In this document: positions 15,776 through 24,215 of the stretch, piece after piece | How positions within the stretch are numbered: the stretch's first letter is position 1 | Layout of the letters: each line of letters starts with the position of its first letter | Assembly (NCBI GenBank): GCA_015200025.1 | Contig: CP054186.1 | Coordinates: 3,212,643-3,276,642, forward strand | Direction of reading: 5' to 3' | DNA: 64,000 bases | From: Phycisphaeraceae bacterium | GTDB taxonomy: Bacteria; Planctomycetota; Phycisphaerae; Phycisphaerales; UBA1924 | Program-made: the position numbers and the translations under genes | The notes under the pieces: generated by a model | The model's database searches: none | What the model saw: only the letters and a program-made list of their open reading frames with translations | Told to the model about the DNA's origin: nothing

Positions 15776-16810
15776 ATGCCGGACGTGCTGGACCAATTGG
15801 AGGTCGATGCGTTGCTGGCGTCGGCGTCGGCGTCGGACGCGCCCGCGCCGCGGGGCTCGGTGAAGGTGTTCACGCGGAAGGCGACGGGGACGGGGCTGGT
15901 GCCCGGGGCGGTGACGCCGGAGATCCGCGGGTACGACTTCAAGCGTCCCGAGCGTGTGAGCAAGGACCAGATGCGGGCGTTGCAGACGCTGCACGAGGCG
16001 TTCGCGCGGAACTTCGGGGCGAGCCTGAGCGGGTTCTTGCGGACGATCGTGGAGGTGAAGGTCGCCACGTGCGAGCAGATGACGTACTCGGAGTTCATCA
16101 GCGGGCTCCCGAACCCGACGAGTTTCAACCTGATCAAGGCGGAGGGGCTGGAGGGGCAGATCTGCCTGGAGATCAGCCCGCTGATCATCTATCCGATCAT
16201 CGACCGGCTGCTGGGGGGGACGAGCCAGGACCTGTTCATCCCGCAGCGTCCGATGACGATGATCGAGACGAGGCTGATCGGGAACGTGACGGGTCGGGGG
16301 TTGTTGGCGTTGTCGGAGGCGTGGGCGGGGGTGAGGAAACTGCAGTTCAGCGTGGCGTCGACGGAGAGCAACCCGCAGCTGGTGCAGATCGTGCCGCCGA
16401 ACGAGGTGGTGATCGTGATCGGGTTCGAGCTGAAGATGAGCAACCGCGCGGGGACGATGAACCTGTGCATCCCGTACAACGTGATCGAGCCGATGATGGA
16501 ATCGCTGTCGAGCCAGAGCTGGTTCTCGGCGGCGAAGAACCAGCGGAGCGGGGAGATCGAGCGTGAGATCGGGCGTTCGCTGACTCGGGCGGGGCTCGGG
16601 GTGCGCGTGGTGCTGGGAGAAACGACGATCACGCTCAAGGACCTGCTGGAGATGAAACCCGGGGATGTGCTGACGACGGAGACCGAGTCGGCCAAGCCCG
16701 TGTCGGTGTGGGTGGAGGGGGAGCGCAAGTTCGAGGGCGCGATCGGGCAGTACAAGGGGCAGCGGGCGGTGCGGGTGACGCGGGTGATCCCGCCGGGCGA
16801 AGAAGCGTAA
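15776..16810 (+). CDS. fliM: flagellar motor switch protein FliM
   Basis: Cytoplasmic C-ring protein that binds phospho-CheY and sets the direction of flagellar rotation (344 aa). It starts MPDVLDQLEVDALLAS, matching the short N-terminal CheY-binding and spacer region. A CheC-like middle domain with LGGTSQDLFIPQRPMTMIE and a C-terminal SpoA/FliN-like domain from about residue 265 follow, including LGETTITLKDLLEMKPGDV. ATG 15776 has a strong GGAGGAG 7 bases upstream; upstream in-frame codons were rejected. It stands alone, with no other flagellar or chemotaxis gene nearby. A hairpin follows immediately. Confidence 0.93.
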   Translation: MPDVLDQLEVDALLASASASDAPAPRGSVKVFTRKATGTGLVPGAVTPEIRGYDFKRPERVSKDQMRALQTLHEAFARNFGASLSGFLRTIVEVKVATCEQMTYSEFISGLPNPTSFNLIKAEGLEGQICLEISPLIIYPIIDRLLGGTSQDLFIPQRPMTMIETRLIGNVTGRGLLALSEAWAGVRKLQFSVASTESNPQLVQIVPPNEVVIVIGFELKMSNRAGTMNLCIPYNVIEPMMESLSSQSWFSAAKNQRSGEIEREIGRSLTRAGLGVRVVLGETTITLKDLLEMKPGDVLTTETESAKPVSVWVEGERKFEGAIGQYKGQRAVRVTRVIPPGEEA

Positions 16811-16833
16811 CGGGGCCCCGAGGGCGGGCCCCG
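16811..16833. terminator. hairpin between fliM and the convergent 374-residue protein gene
   Basis: An 8-bp perfect stem (CGGGGCCC with GGGCCCCG) closes a 7-base loop directly after the fliM stop. It has no T-run. It lies between two convergent genes and could act for both. Confidence 0.5.
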
Positions 16834-16859
16834 CCGAGAGGGTCGCCGGGGGTCGGGGA

Positions 16860-17984
16860 TCAGATATCGAGGTCGGCGACGAACTTCTGGGCCTTGTCGC
16901 CCAGCTTGTCGACGACGCTCTGCCGGATCTTCGCGTAGACCTCTTCGTTGAGGGTGACGGTCTGCGCCCCCTTGTAGAACGAGGTGGACGAGGACGCGAA
17001 GCGGAACCAGAGGAGGCGGGTGACGTTGGTGTCGGCGGTGAAGTGGAACGCGCCGAGTTTCAGGGAGACGACGCCGTCGGTCTCGGCGGCGGAGGAGACC
17101 TGGAAGGTGCCCTTGTTCTGGTGGGTCGATGAGGTGTCGAAGAGGACGACGCGGTGGTCGTCGTTGGAAAGGGCCTTGAGGGCGTCGAGGGTCTCCTTGA
17201 TGATGGCCAGGTCGTTCCCGGTGGCGATGGCGGCGAGGACCTTGATGACGGCCTCGTGGACGTCGAAGGTGGCGCCCGAGGCCTTGAACTCCTCGAAGGC
17301 AAAGGCGCGGACGACCCAGGCGCAGTTCTCCATGACGGTGTGGTAGAAGGTGTACCACTCGCGGGGGGCTTTCTCGCGGTCGTACTTCTTGTTGGCGGCG
17401 AGCTGGGCCAGCAGGCAGGAGTTGAGCACGTCGCGTTTGTGCTGCTCGGAGACCCCGGGGAGGAAGGCCACGAGCGACCCGTCGTTGACGTACGCGGCCT
17501 TCTCCTCGTCGCGGATGCGCGGGGCGCGCGAGAGGGTGTGCGGGGTGATCGTGTCGTCGAGTTCGAGGGATTCGATGAACGCGCGGGCCCGCTCGACGGT
17601 CGCGCGGGTGGCCCGGGCGGGCGCCCTGCCCGGCGAGGCCATGGCGCCCGCCGCGGCGCCCATGATCTCGGCGGCGGACCGCAGCCCCTGGACGGGCGTA
17701 AGGCCGGCCTCCTCGGGGTCGAGCGGGTTGCCCTGGGGGAGGAAGAGGCACTGGAGGGTGCTCGGCCCGTGGTTCTGGATATACACGGCGTTGCCCTGGG
17801 GGCTGAAGGTCTGGGTGTGCCCCTGCTGGGTCTGGATGTTGGGCCAGTAGTTGACGTTGGGGATCGAGAGGTCGTACGTGGTGACGCCCCCCGGTGGGTT
17901 CCCGGTGTCGTAGACGTGGAGCTGGCTGTGGATGATCCCGAGGTTGTAGATCTGGTTGTTCGGGGGGATGTTGACGACGGCCAT
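16860..17984 (-). CDS. unrecognised 374-residue cytosolic protein
   Basis: I do not recognise this protein. No signal peptide or membrane span is seen. Residues 1-90 look beta-rich, with many Asn, Gln and aromatic residues (IYNLGIIHSQLHVYD, NVNYWPNIQTQQGHTQ). Residues 95-135 are an Ala/Arg-rich linker. Residues 150-270 look helical (NDGSLVAFLPGV, NSCLLAQLAANKKYDREKAP, AFAFEEFKASG, VLAAIATGNDLAIIKETL). Residues 270-374 look like a beta-sandwich ending in a helix (LKLGAFHFTADTNVTRLLWF, ALYKG-like FYKGAQTVTLNEEVY, KLGDKAQKFVADLDI). The architecture could suit a structural, lectin-like or toxin-like protein, but that is speculation. A GGAGG site 7 bases before the ATG predicts good translation. 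A TAGCGT box lies about 57 bases upstream. Confidence 0.8.
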   Translation of the reverse strand: MAVVNIPPNNQIYNLGIIHSQLHVYDTGNPPGGVTTYDLSIPNVNYWPNIQTQQGHTQTFSPQGNAVYIQNHGPSTLQCLFLPQGNPLDPEEAGLTPVQGLRSAAEIMGAAAGAMASPGRAPARATRATVERARAFIESLELDDTITPHTLSRAPRIRDEEKAAYVNDGSLVAFLPGVSEQHKRDVLNSCLLAQLAANKKYDREKAPREWYTFYHTVMENCAWVVRAFAFEEFKASGATFDVHEAVIKVLAAIATGNDLAIIKETLDALKALSNDDHRVVLFDTSSTHQNKGTFQVSSAAETDGVVSLKLGAFHFTADTNVTRLLWFRFASSSTSFYKGAQTVTLNEEVYAKIRQSVVDKLGDKAQKFVADLDI

Positions 17985-18187
17985 GATGAACCTCCGTCGA
18001 GCGCGGGAAATCGCGAGGCCCGCGTCGCGCTCGCGGGTTCACGCTACCGGTCTCGCCCTGCGGCGAGGCGCGAGCGGATGAAGAAGGCACGGCGGTGTGC
18101 CGGTGCGCCCCCGCTCGCCACGAGGGTGTGGCGGAATCCGCGCCGGTGTGGATAAGTGGGGCGGGGCCGAGTGGGGGGTGGGGGGGA

Positions 18188-18640
18188 TCAGCGGGCGCGG
18201 AGGGCCTCGATGGCCTCGACGGCGAGTTGATCGCAGCGCTCGTTCTCGGCGTGCCCGGCGTGCCCCTTGATCCAGTGGAACGAGACGTGGTGGCGGGCGA
18301 TGAGCTCGTCGAGGCGGAGCCAGAGGTCCTGGTTTTTGACGGGTTGGCGCGAGGCGGTTTTCCAGCCCTTCTTTTTCCAGTTGGGCAACCAGGTCTTGAG
18401 CCCGTCGAGGACGTACTTGGAATCGCTGGTGAGGCGGACCTCGGAGGGGCGCGTGAGGGCGGCGAGGCCCTCGATGACGGCGCGGAGCTCCATGCGGTTG
18501 TTGGTGGTGTCGGGCTCGGCGCCCGAGTCCTCGCGGGAATGGTGCGAGGCGGGATGGCGAAGGATGTAGGCCCACCCGCCCGGGCCGGGGTTCCCGGCGC
18601 AGGCGCCGTCGGTGAAGAGGTGGACGGAGGGTCGGGTCAC
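18188..18640 (-). CDS. rnhA: ribonuclease HI
   Basis: Degrades the RNA strand of RNA-DNA hybrids (150 aa, normal length). All four catalytic carboxylates are visible: Asp in FTDGACAGNPGPGGW, Glu in NNRMELRAV, Asp in LTSDSKYVLDG and Asp in AENERCDQLA. The basic protrusion region PNWKKKGWKTA is also present. GTG 18640 overlaps the stop of the upstream glycogen synthase gene (GTGA), so translation should be coupled. The open frame extends far upstream of this GTG, but that part is an out-of-frame reading of the glycogen synthase gene. Confidence 0.93.
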   Translation of the reverse strand: MTRPSVHLFTDGACAGNPGPGGWAYILRHPASHHSREDSGAEPDTTNNRMELRAVIEGLAALTRPSEVRLTSDSKYVLDGLKTWLPNWKKKGWKTASRQPVKNQDLWLRLDELIARHHVSFHWIKGHAGHAENERCDQLAVEAIEALRAR

Positions 18641-20622
18641 AGGTCGTCGGTGGATCGGGATTCGAGGATCTCGAGGTCGGAGGGAGACGGGGGGTGAGGC
18701 GGGGTGAGGGGGTGGGTGAGGGGGTGGGGGTGGGGGTGGGGGTCGAGGTGGAGGGAGGGCGTCAGGGGCATGTCGAGCCAGAGTCGTTCGAGGGCCAGGT
18801 CGTGGGCGCGGTGGTAGGCCAGGCCCATCTTGGACCAGTCGAAGTCCCAGGACCGCTTGTCGACGGCGTTGCGGAGGGCGATACGCTCGCGGCGGTCCAT
18901 ACGGCACACGTCGAACATGAGGCGGGCGAGGTCGTGGGCCGCGTCGTGGAACGACCGGCTCCGTCGCCTCAGGACGTGGAGCCCCCAATCGTCGTGGTCG
19001 GGGAAGGTGTCGGCGACGTACCGCCCGAACCCGGCGAGGTCGCTCGTGACGGCGGGGACGCCCATGGCGAGGCACTCCAGGGGCGTGTACCCCCAGGGCT
19101 CGTAGGACGAGGGGAAGACGCCCAGGTGAGTCCCGCGGACGAACTGGTCGTACTCGATGCCCCAGAGGCGGTTGTGGGGGTTGATGAAGTCGGGGTGGTA
19201 GACGACCTTGACGGGGTCCTCGGGCCGGTTGAAGAGCTGGAGGTAGCGGAGTTGGTTGAGGACGGGGTCGGTGGACTCGTGCTCGAGGATGTGGGTGACG
19301 ACCATGGGCAGGCCGTGCTGCTTCATCGCGTGCTGCGACCGGCGGTACCGGAGCATCCAGTACTCATCGACGAGGTCGTCGAGCTTGAGGCGGTGCCCGG
19401 CGGCGGCGCGGTGGAAGAGCTTGGCGCCCACGTCGTCGACGATGTGCTCGCAGATCTCGCGGAGCTCGTTGAGGACGCCCCGCTTCTCCATCGCCAGCGG
19501 GTTGATGTTCCGCGTCGGCTGGCGGGAGATGAGGAAGAAGACGACGGTGCGGTCGGACTTGGCGGCCCTGAGCTCGGCGTTGAGGCGGGCGAGGGCCTCG
19601 AGGCAGACGTCGAAGCCCTTGTTGCGCGGCTCGAAACGCCCGGAGGTGAAGAAGTAAAGGGTCTTGTCGAGGTCGAAGGAGTAGCTGGGGAAGAAGTGCC
19701 CCATCGTGAAGCGGTGGATGAGTTCCTTGTACTCCCCGTGCAGACGCTGCTGCTCGTGGACCATGTTGTACGACGCGATCGAGAGGGCGTTGGGCGTGAC
19801 CAGGTCGACCGGGCGGCCCAGCAAGTGGTGGCACTCTTCCCCCGTGATCGACGAGACGGTGGTGAAGACGTGAGCCCCGTGGGCGCAGGCCCGCTCGACG
19901 GCGTGCTGCGTCGGGATGTTGTACCGGGACTTGGCCTCCTCCTGGTTGATCCAGGGGAGCTTGTCGTAGAAATCGTGCTCGTTGCTCGCGATGTACCGCC
20001 CCAGCAGCGTGGCGTGCGTGGTGAAGACGGTCGCCACGGGGAGGTTGTGGCTCCGCAGGGCGGGGATGCACAGCCCGCTCATCCACTCGTGGAAGTGGGC
20101 GATGAGCATGCGGGGCGGGGCGGGGCGGGCCCTGGGGGCGTGGTCGGCGCTGTGCTCGCAGAGGGCCGAGAAGAGCCGGCGGCAGGCGTCGGCGAAGGAG
20201 ACGACCTCGTCGATCAGCCCGTCGCCCGAGGGCGTCGAGATCCCGTGGTCTTTCCAGAGGGCGTACTTGGCCGCGTCGAGCCGGTCGGTGGGCAGGCGGT
20301 GATCGATGAGCAGCACCCGGGGCCGGCCCGGGATGAGCCAGCGGCCGTGGCGGACGTGCAGGCCCTGGAGCTTGAGGGCGTCGAGGGCTTTGCCGACCCA
20401 GCCCGTGGCCTTGATCTCCTCGAACTCGACGGCGGCCTTGCTCTCGACCCACGGGCCCACGAGGGCGTACTGGTCCCCCCAGCGTTCGACCATGAAGGGG
20501 GCCTTGGACCGGATGACCTGGTAGATCCCGCCCACCTGGTTGCAGACCTCCCACGCGACCTCGAAGAGGAACGCGCCGGCGTCGGTGGGCTTGGCGGTCG
20601 GCGGGGTCGGGGTCTGCGACAT
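18637..20622 (-). CDS. glycogen synthase, GT3 (fungal/animal-type) family
   Basis: Glucosyltransferase that extends alpha-1,4-glucan from a nucleotide glucose donor (661 aa). It belongs to the GT3 family typical of eukaryotes rather than the GT5 GlgA of most bacteria. It starts with FLFEVAWEVCNQVGGIYQVI, contains FTTHATLLGRYIA, FTTVSSITGEE and RFEPRNKGFDV, and has the GT3 catalytic signature PSSYEPWGYTPLECLAMG with the two spaced Glu residues. The regulatory phosphorylation tails of animal enzymes are absent. Instead, the C-terminus is a repetitive Pro/His/Thr tail encoded by a G-rich microsatellite. ATG 20622 has a TACAGT box 9 bases upstream and no Shine-Dalgarno site; starting at the further upstream ATG 20676 is less likely. 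Confidence 0.92.
   Translation of the reverse strand: MSQTPTPPTAKPTDAGAFLFEVAWEVCNQVGGIYQVIRSKAPFMVERWGDQYALVGPWVESKAAVEFEEIKATGWVGKALDALKLQGLHVRHGRWLIPGRPRVLLIDHRLPTDRLDAAKYALWKDHGISTPSGDGLIDEVVSFADACRRLFSALCEHSADHAPRARPAPPRMLIAHFHEWMSGLCIPALRSHNLPVATVFTTHATLLGRYIASNEHDFYDKLPWINQEEAKSRYNIPTQHAVERACAHGAHVFTTVSSITGEECHHLLGRPVDLVTPNALSIASYNMVHEQQRLHGEYKELIHRFTMGHFFPSYSFDLDKTLYFFTSGRFEPRNKGFDVCLEALARLNAELRAAKSDRTVVFFLISRQPTRNINPLAMEKRGVLNELREICEHIVDDVGAKLFHRAAAGHRLKLDDLVDEYWMLRYRRSQHAMKQHGLPMVVTHILEHESTDPVLNQLRYLQLFNRPEDPVKVVYHPDFINPHNRLWGIEYDQFVRGTHLGVFPSSYEPWGYTPLECLAMGVPAVTSDLAGFGRYVADTFPDHDDWGLHVLRRRSRSFHDAAHDLARLMFDVCRMDRRERIALRNAVDKRSWDFDWSKMGLAYHRAHDLALERLWLDMPLTPSLHLDPHPHPHPLTHPLTPPHPPSPSDLEILESRSTDDL
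18689..18744. repeat. G-rich microsatellite in the 3' end of the glycogen synthase gene
   Basis: The plus strand shows irregular GGGGT and GGGGGT units, and the minus strand encodes alternating Pro/His/Leu/Thr. Several runs of four or five G make a quadruplex on the plus (non-coding) strand possible. The same GGGGGT unit recurs at 26.5 and 47.4 kb. Confidence 0.75.
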
Positions 20623-20631
20623 AAGGAGCAG

Positions 20632-20637
20632 ACTGTA
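20632..20637 (-). promoter_or_regulatory. -10 box for the glycogen synthase-rnhA pair
   Basis: TACAGT on the minus strand, 9 bases before ATG 20622. It is divergent to the purL box about 100 bases away. Confidence 0.5.
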
Positions 20638-20731
20638 CGTCGGGGTCTCATCGCGGGGGAGCCCTCGCGGCCTCACGCCGGACGGCCGCGGGGAGGGGCT
20701 AAGGAGCGGGGGGCGGGGCGGGGGTGCCCGC

Positions 20732-20737
20732 TACGAT
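20732..20737 (+). promoter_or_regulatory. -10 box for purL
   Basis: TACGAT ends exactly 6 bases before GTG 20744, so the message should begin on the start codon. Confidence 0.6.
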
Positions 20738-20743
20738 GGCGGC

Positions 20744-23700
20744 GTGAGCCCCACCGCACCCGTCGAATCACCCGTTCAACAACGAGGCGTGAAGGTCCAT
20801 CGGTTCGAGGTCCGTCGTCGCGACGGGGTGGACGACCCGCGTGCGGCCGAGGTCGTGGCGCGGTCGCGGGCGCTGGGCGTGCCCGCGCAGGGCGTGCGCG
20901 TCGCGCGGGTGTACCTGATCGAGGCCGCGCTCGACGAGGCGCAACGCCGGCGCGTCCGGGAAGGGCTGCTCGCCGACCCCGTGGTGGAGGTGGCGGTCGA
21001 GGGCGTCTCGCCCCCGGCGGGCCGGGTGATCGAAATCCACCCCCTGCCCGGGGTCATGGACCCGACGGCGCAGACCGTGCGCGAGGCGGTGGCGTCGCTC
21101 ACCGGCGTCGAGGCGGGCGTCTCGACGGGGTGGCGGTACGACGTCGAGGGGCTCTCGGCCGAGGCGGCGGGGGTGCTCGCCGGCAAGGCCCTGAGCAACC
21201 CGGTGATCCACGCGGTCCACGACGGGCCCGTGTTGCCCGAGTCGCTCCCGCACGGGACCGAGAAGCCGTTCGAGGTCCGGCGCGTCGCGGTGCGAGGGCT
21301 GAGCGACGAGCGGCTGGCGGCGTTGTCGCGCGAGGCGCACCTGTTCCTGAGCGTCGAGGAGATGCGCGCGGTCCGGGCCGAGTTCGAGCGGATCGGGCGC
21401 GACCCCACCGACATCGAGCTCGAGACCCTCGCGCAGACCTGGTCCGAGCACTGCGTGCACAAGACGCTCAAGAGCACCGTGGTGTACCGGGAAAAGTCCG
21501 GCGGGCCCGGCGGGGTCAGGCTGTCGTGGGCGGGGAGGCCCGGGCACGAGGTCCACCCGGACGGGAGCGTCACGATCCATAACCTGCTCAAGTCCACGGT
21601 CGCGGCCGCGACGCGGGAGCTGATCTCGGAGGGGTGCGATTGGACGCTGTCGGTCTTCGAGGACAACTCGGGGGTCGTGGCGCTCGACGATCGGTGGGGG
21701 GTGAATATCAAGGTCGAGACGCACAACCGCCCGTCGGCGATCGAGCCGTACGGCGGCGCGGCGACGGGCATCGGGGGGTGCATCCGCGACGTGATCGGGA
21801 CGGGGCTGGGCGCCAAGCCGATCGCGTCGACGGACGTGTTCTGCGTGGCGATGCCCGGGCGGCGCGACCTGCCCCCGGGGTGCCTGCCGCCGGCGCGGGT
21901 GCTGACGGAAGTCGTGGCGGGGATCCGCGATTACGGGAACCGGATGGGGATCCCGACGGTGTCGGGCGGGGTGTATTTCGACGACCGGCACGTGGGCAAC
22001 CCGCTGGTGTTCGCCGGGTGCGTGGGGCTGATCCCGCGCGGGCTGGTGAAGGGGGCGGCCAGGCCCGGGGACCGGATCATCGCGATCGGGGGGCGGACCG
22101 GGCGCGACGGGGTGCACGGGGCGACGTTCTCGTCGGCGGAGCTGGAATCGACCTCGAGCGTGGAGTTCGCGCACGCGGTGCAGATCGGGAACGCCATCGA
22201 GGAGAAACGCGTGCTCGACGCGGTGCTGCGAGCGAGGGACGCGGGGCCGCTGTTCACCGCCATGACGGACTGCGGGGCGGGCGGGTTCTCGTCGGCGGTG
22301 GGGGAGATGGGGTCGAAGATCGGGGCCGAGGTCGACCTGGACCGGGCGCCGCTCAAGTACGCGGGGCTGACGTACACGGAGATCTGGATCAGCGAGGCGC
22401 AGGAGCGGATGGTGCTGGCGGTCCCGGAGGGCAACGTCGGGGCGCTGGCGGCGATCTGCCGGGAGGAGGGGGTCGAGCTGGCGGACCTGGGGCGGTTCGG
22501 GACCCCCGGCGGCGAGTTGGTGCTTCGGTTCCGCGGGGCCGAGGTGGGGCGCATGTCGATGGCGTTCCTCCACGACGGGATCCCGATGCCCACGCGCGAG
22601 GCGGTGTGGGAGACGCCGGGCGAATCACCCTCGGCCACGCCCTCGCGAGCCGGCGGGCCGCCTTCGGTCGGTGACATGCTCGCGGGTTTGCTCGGGCACC
22701 CCAACATCGCGAGCAAGCACTGGATCGTGAGGCAGTACGACCACGAGGTGCAGGGCAACGTGATCGTCAAGCCCCTGGTCGGGCCGGGCGGCGCGGGCCC
22801 GGGCGACGCGGCGGTCATCGAGCCGGTGCCCGGGAGCGGCGTGGGCATCGCCCTCTCGCAGGGGCTGCAGACGCCCGTGGGCGACCCGGGCTTGGGCGGC
22901 GACCCGTACGCGATGGTGCTGTCGGCGGTCGATGAGGTGGTGCGGAACCTGGTCTGCGTCGGGGCCGACCCGGGCCGGATCGCGATCCTCGACAACTTCT
23001 GCTGGCCCTCGTGCGCCGAGCCGCGGAACATGGGCGCGCTCGTGCGTGCGGCGGCGGGGTGCTACGACGCGGCGAAGGCGTACCGGACGCCGTTCGTCAG
23101 CGGGAAAGACAGCCTCAATAACCAACTGCGATACGCCGATCCGGCGACCGGCGAGCCCCGGGTGATCGAGATCCCGCCGACCCTGCTGGTGACCGGGCTG
23201 GGCCGGCTCGCGGACGTGGGCAAGGCCGTCACGTCGGACGCGAAGGCGACGGGCGGCGTGCTCGTGCTGGTGGGCGAGACGAGCGGGCGGGTCGGCGCGT
23301 CGCACGCGTCGGTGCTCTTCGGCGCGGTGCCCGGCGGCACCGCGTCGATCCCGGGCGTGGACCTGACGCGCGGGCCGGCGACGGCGCGGGCCGTGGCCGG
23401 GATGATCGAGGGCGGGCTGATCCGCGCGGCCCACGATTGCTCCGAGGGCGGCGTGCTCGTCGCGATCGCCGAGATGCTGATCGGGTCGTGGGGTGGTCGG
23501 GCGGGCGGGACGCTGGGCGTGGAGATCGCGGCGGGCGTCGCCGGTGGGCTGACGCCGCACGCCTGGGCGTTCTCGGAGGATCCGAGCCGGTACGTGCTGG
23601 AGATCGCGCCCGGCGACGAGGCCCGCGTGCTCGAGACGCTTCGATCGGCGGGGATCCCCGCGGCGCCGGTCGGGCGCATCACGGGCACGGGCCGGTTGGC

Positions 23701-23773
23701 CTGGCGTGACGCGGGGCTCGACGCGGGCGTGGACGCGCTCGCGAAGGCCTGGCGTGCCCCCCTGGATTGGTAA
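20744..23773 (+). CDS. purL: phosphoribosylformylglycinamidine synthase, PurS-PurS-PurL fusion
   Basis: Catalyses ATP-dependent conversion of FGAR to FGAM, the fourth step of purine synthesis (1009 aa). Two PurS-like units appear to lie at the N-terminus, roughly residues 18-85 (VKVHRFEVRRRDGVDD...) and 92-160 (VIEIHPLPGVMDPTAQ...). The PurL core follows: ETLAQTWSEHCVHKT, FEDNSGVVALDD, VETHNRPSAIEPYGGAATG, GAGGFSSAVGEMGS, QYDHEVQGNVIVKP and DCSEGGVLVAIAEM. No glutaminase domain is present, so PurQ must be encoded elsewhere. Free-standing PurL is about 740 aa, and the extra length is the PurS part plus inserts. GTG 20744 is fixed by the TACGAT box. The frame is open about 200 bases upstream of this start without similarity. 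Confidence 0.92.
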   Translation: MSPTAPVESPVQQRGVKVHRFEVRRRDGVDDPRAAEVVARSRALGVPAQGVRVARVYLIEAALDEAQRRRVREGLLADPVVEVAVEGVSPPAGRVIEIHPLPGVMDPTAQTVREAVASLTGVEAGVSTGWRYDVEGLSAEAAGVLAGKALSNPVIHAVHDGPVLPESLPHGTEKPFEVRRVAVRGLSDERLAALSREAHLFLSVEEMRAVRAEFERIGRDPTDIELETLAQTWSEHCVHKTLKSTVVYREKSGGPGGVRLSWAGRPGHEVHPDGSVTIHNLLKSTVAAATRELISEGCDWTLSVFEDNSGVVALDDRWGVNIKVETHNRPSAIEPYGGAATGIGGCIRDVIGTGLGAKPIASTDVFCVAMPGRRDLPPGCLPPARVLTEVVAGIRDYGNRMGIPTVSGGVYFDDRHVGNPLVFAGCVGLIPRGLVKGAARPGDRIIAIGGRTGRDGVHGATFSSAELESTSSVEFAHAVQIGNAIEEKRVLDAVLRARDAGPLFTAMTDCGAGGFSSAVGEMGSKIGAEVDLDRAPLKYAGLTYTEIWISEAQERMVLAVPEGNVGALAAICREEGVELADLGRFGTPGGELVLRFRGAEVGRMSMAFLHDGIPMPTREAVWETPGESPSATPSRAGGPPSVGDMLAGLLGHPNIASKHWIVRQYDHEVQGNVIVKPLVGPGGAGPGDAAVIEPVPGSGVGIALSQGLQTPVGDPGLGGDPYAMVLSAVDEVVRNLVCVGADPGRIAILDNFCWPSCAEPRNMGALVRAAAGCYDAAKAYRTPFVSGKDSLNNQLRYADPATGEPRVIEIPPTLLVTGLGRLADVGKAVTSDAKATGGVLVLVGETSGRVGASHASVLFGAVPGGTASIPGVDLTRGPATARAVAGMIEGGLIRAAHDCSEGGVLVAIAEMLIGSWGGRAGGTLGVEIAAGVAGGLTPHAWAFSEDPSRYVLEIAPGDEARVLETLRSAGIPAAPVGRITGTGRLAWRDAGLDAGVDALAKAWRAPLDW

Positions 23774-23879
23774 TCGTCGCGCCGGTTTCGCCCGATCCCG
23801 GTGAACAACCAAGGCCGCACGGGCGTACGTCTCCGCGGAGCGTGGCGGGCCATTCCAAGGTCCGGAAAGGAGACGACGC

Positions 23880-24203
23880 GTGAAGATCGAACTCAACGAC
23901 GGGAAGATCGCGACGACCGCCGGGATGCTGCGTTTCGTCCACGACCGCGTGGCCTCGTCGCTCCACCGGGCGGCGTCGCGAGTCGAACGCGTGCGGGTCA
24001 ACCTCCGCGATGAGAACGGGGCGAAGAAGGGGCCCGCCGACAAGGTGTGTGTGATGGAGGCCCGGGTCCGCGGCGCCGCGCGGGGCGTCGTCGTCGCGAG
24101 GGAGCGTCATTCGGACTTCTACTCGGCGATCCAGGGCGCGGCCCGTCGGCTTTCACGCGCCCTGACCAGGGCTCTCGAGCGGGCCGGGCCCAGGCACGCC
24201 TGA
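23880..24203 (+). CDS. HPF/RaiA-like ribosome-associated protein
   Basis: Short protein (107 aa) with the pattern of hibernation-promoting factor/RaiA (S30AE) proteins, which bind idle ribosomes. An N-terminal strand is followed by helix MLRFVHDRVASSLHRAASRVERVRVNLRD, strands around KVCVMEARVRG and GVVVARERHSDFYSAI, and a basic C-terminal helix rich in Arg. It lacks the long C-terminal dimerisation domain, so it resembles short HPF. The GTG start has GGAAAGGAG 7 bases upstream, one of the best ribosome sites in the window. It ends 12 bases from the convergent kinase gene. Confidence 0.75.
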   Translation: MKIELNDGKIATTAGMLRFVHDRVASSLHRAASRVERVRVNLRDENGAKKGPADKVCVMEARVRGAARGVVVARERHSDFYSAIQGAARRLSRALTRALERAGPRHA

Positions 24204-24215
24204 TGCGCGATGGGT

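Noticed and set aside
16811..16833. Classical intrinsic terminator with T-run after fliM
   Set aside because: The hairpin is real but no T-run follows, so I list it only as a probable terminator.
18641..19075. Rnase HI extended upstream to 295 residues
   Set aside because: That part is an out-of-frame reading of the glycogen synthase gene; GTG 18640 gives the normal 150-residue enzyme.
20768..22573. 601-residue open frame antisense to purL
   Set aside because: Composition is that of a codon-bias shadow; purL motifs lie on the other strand.
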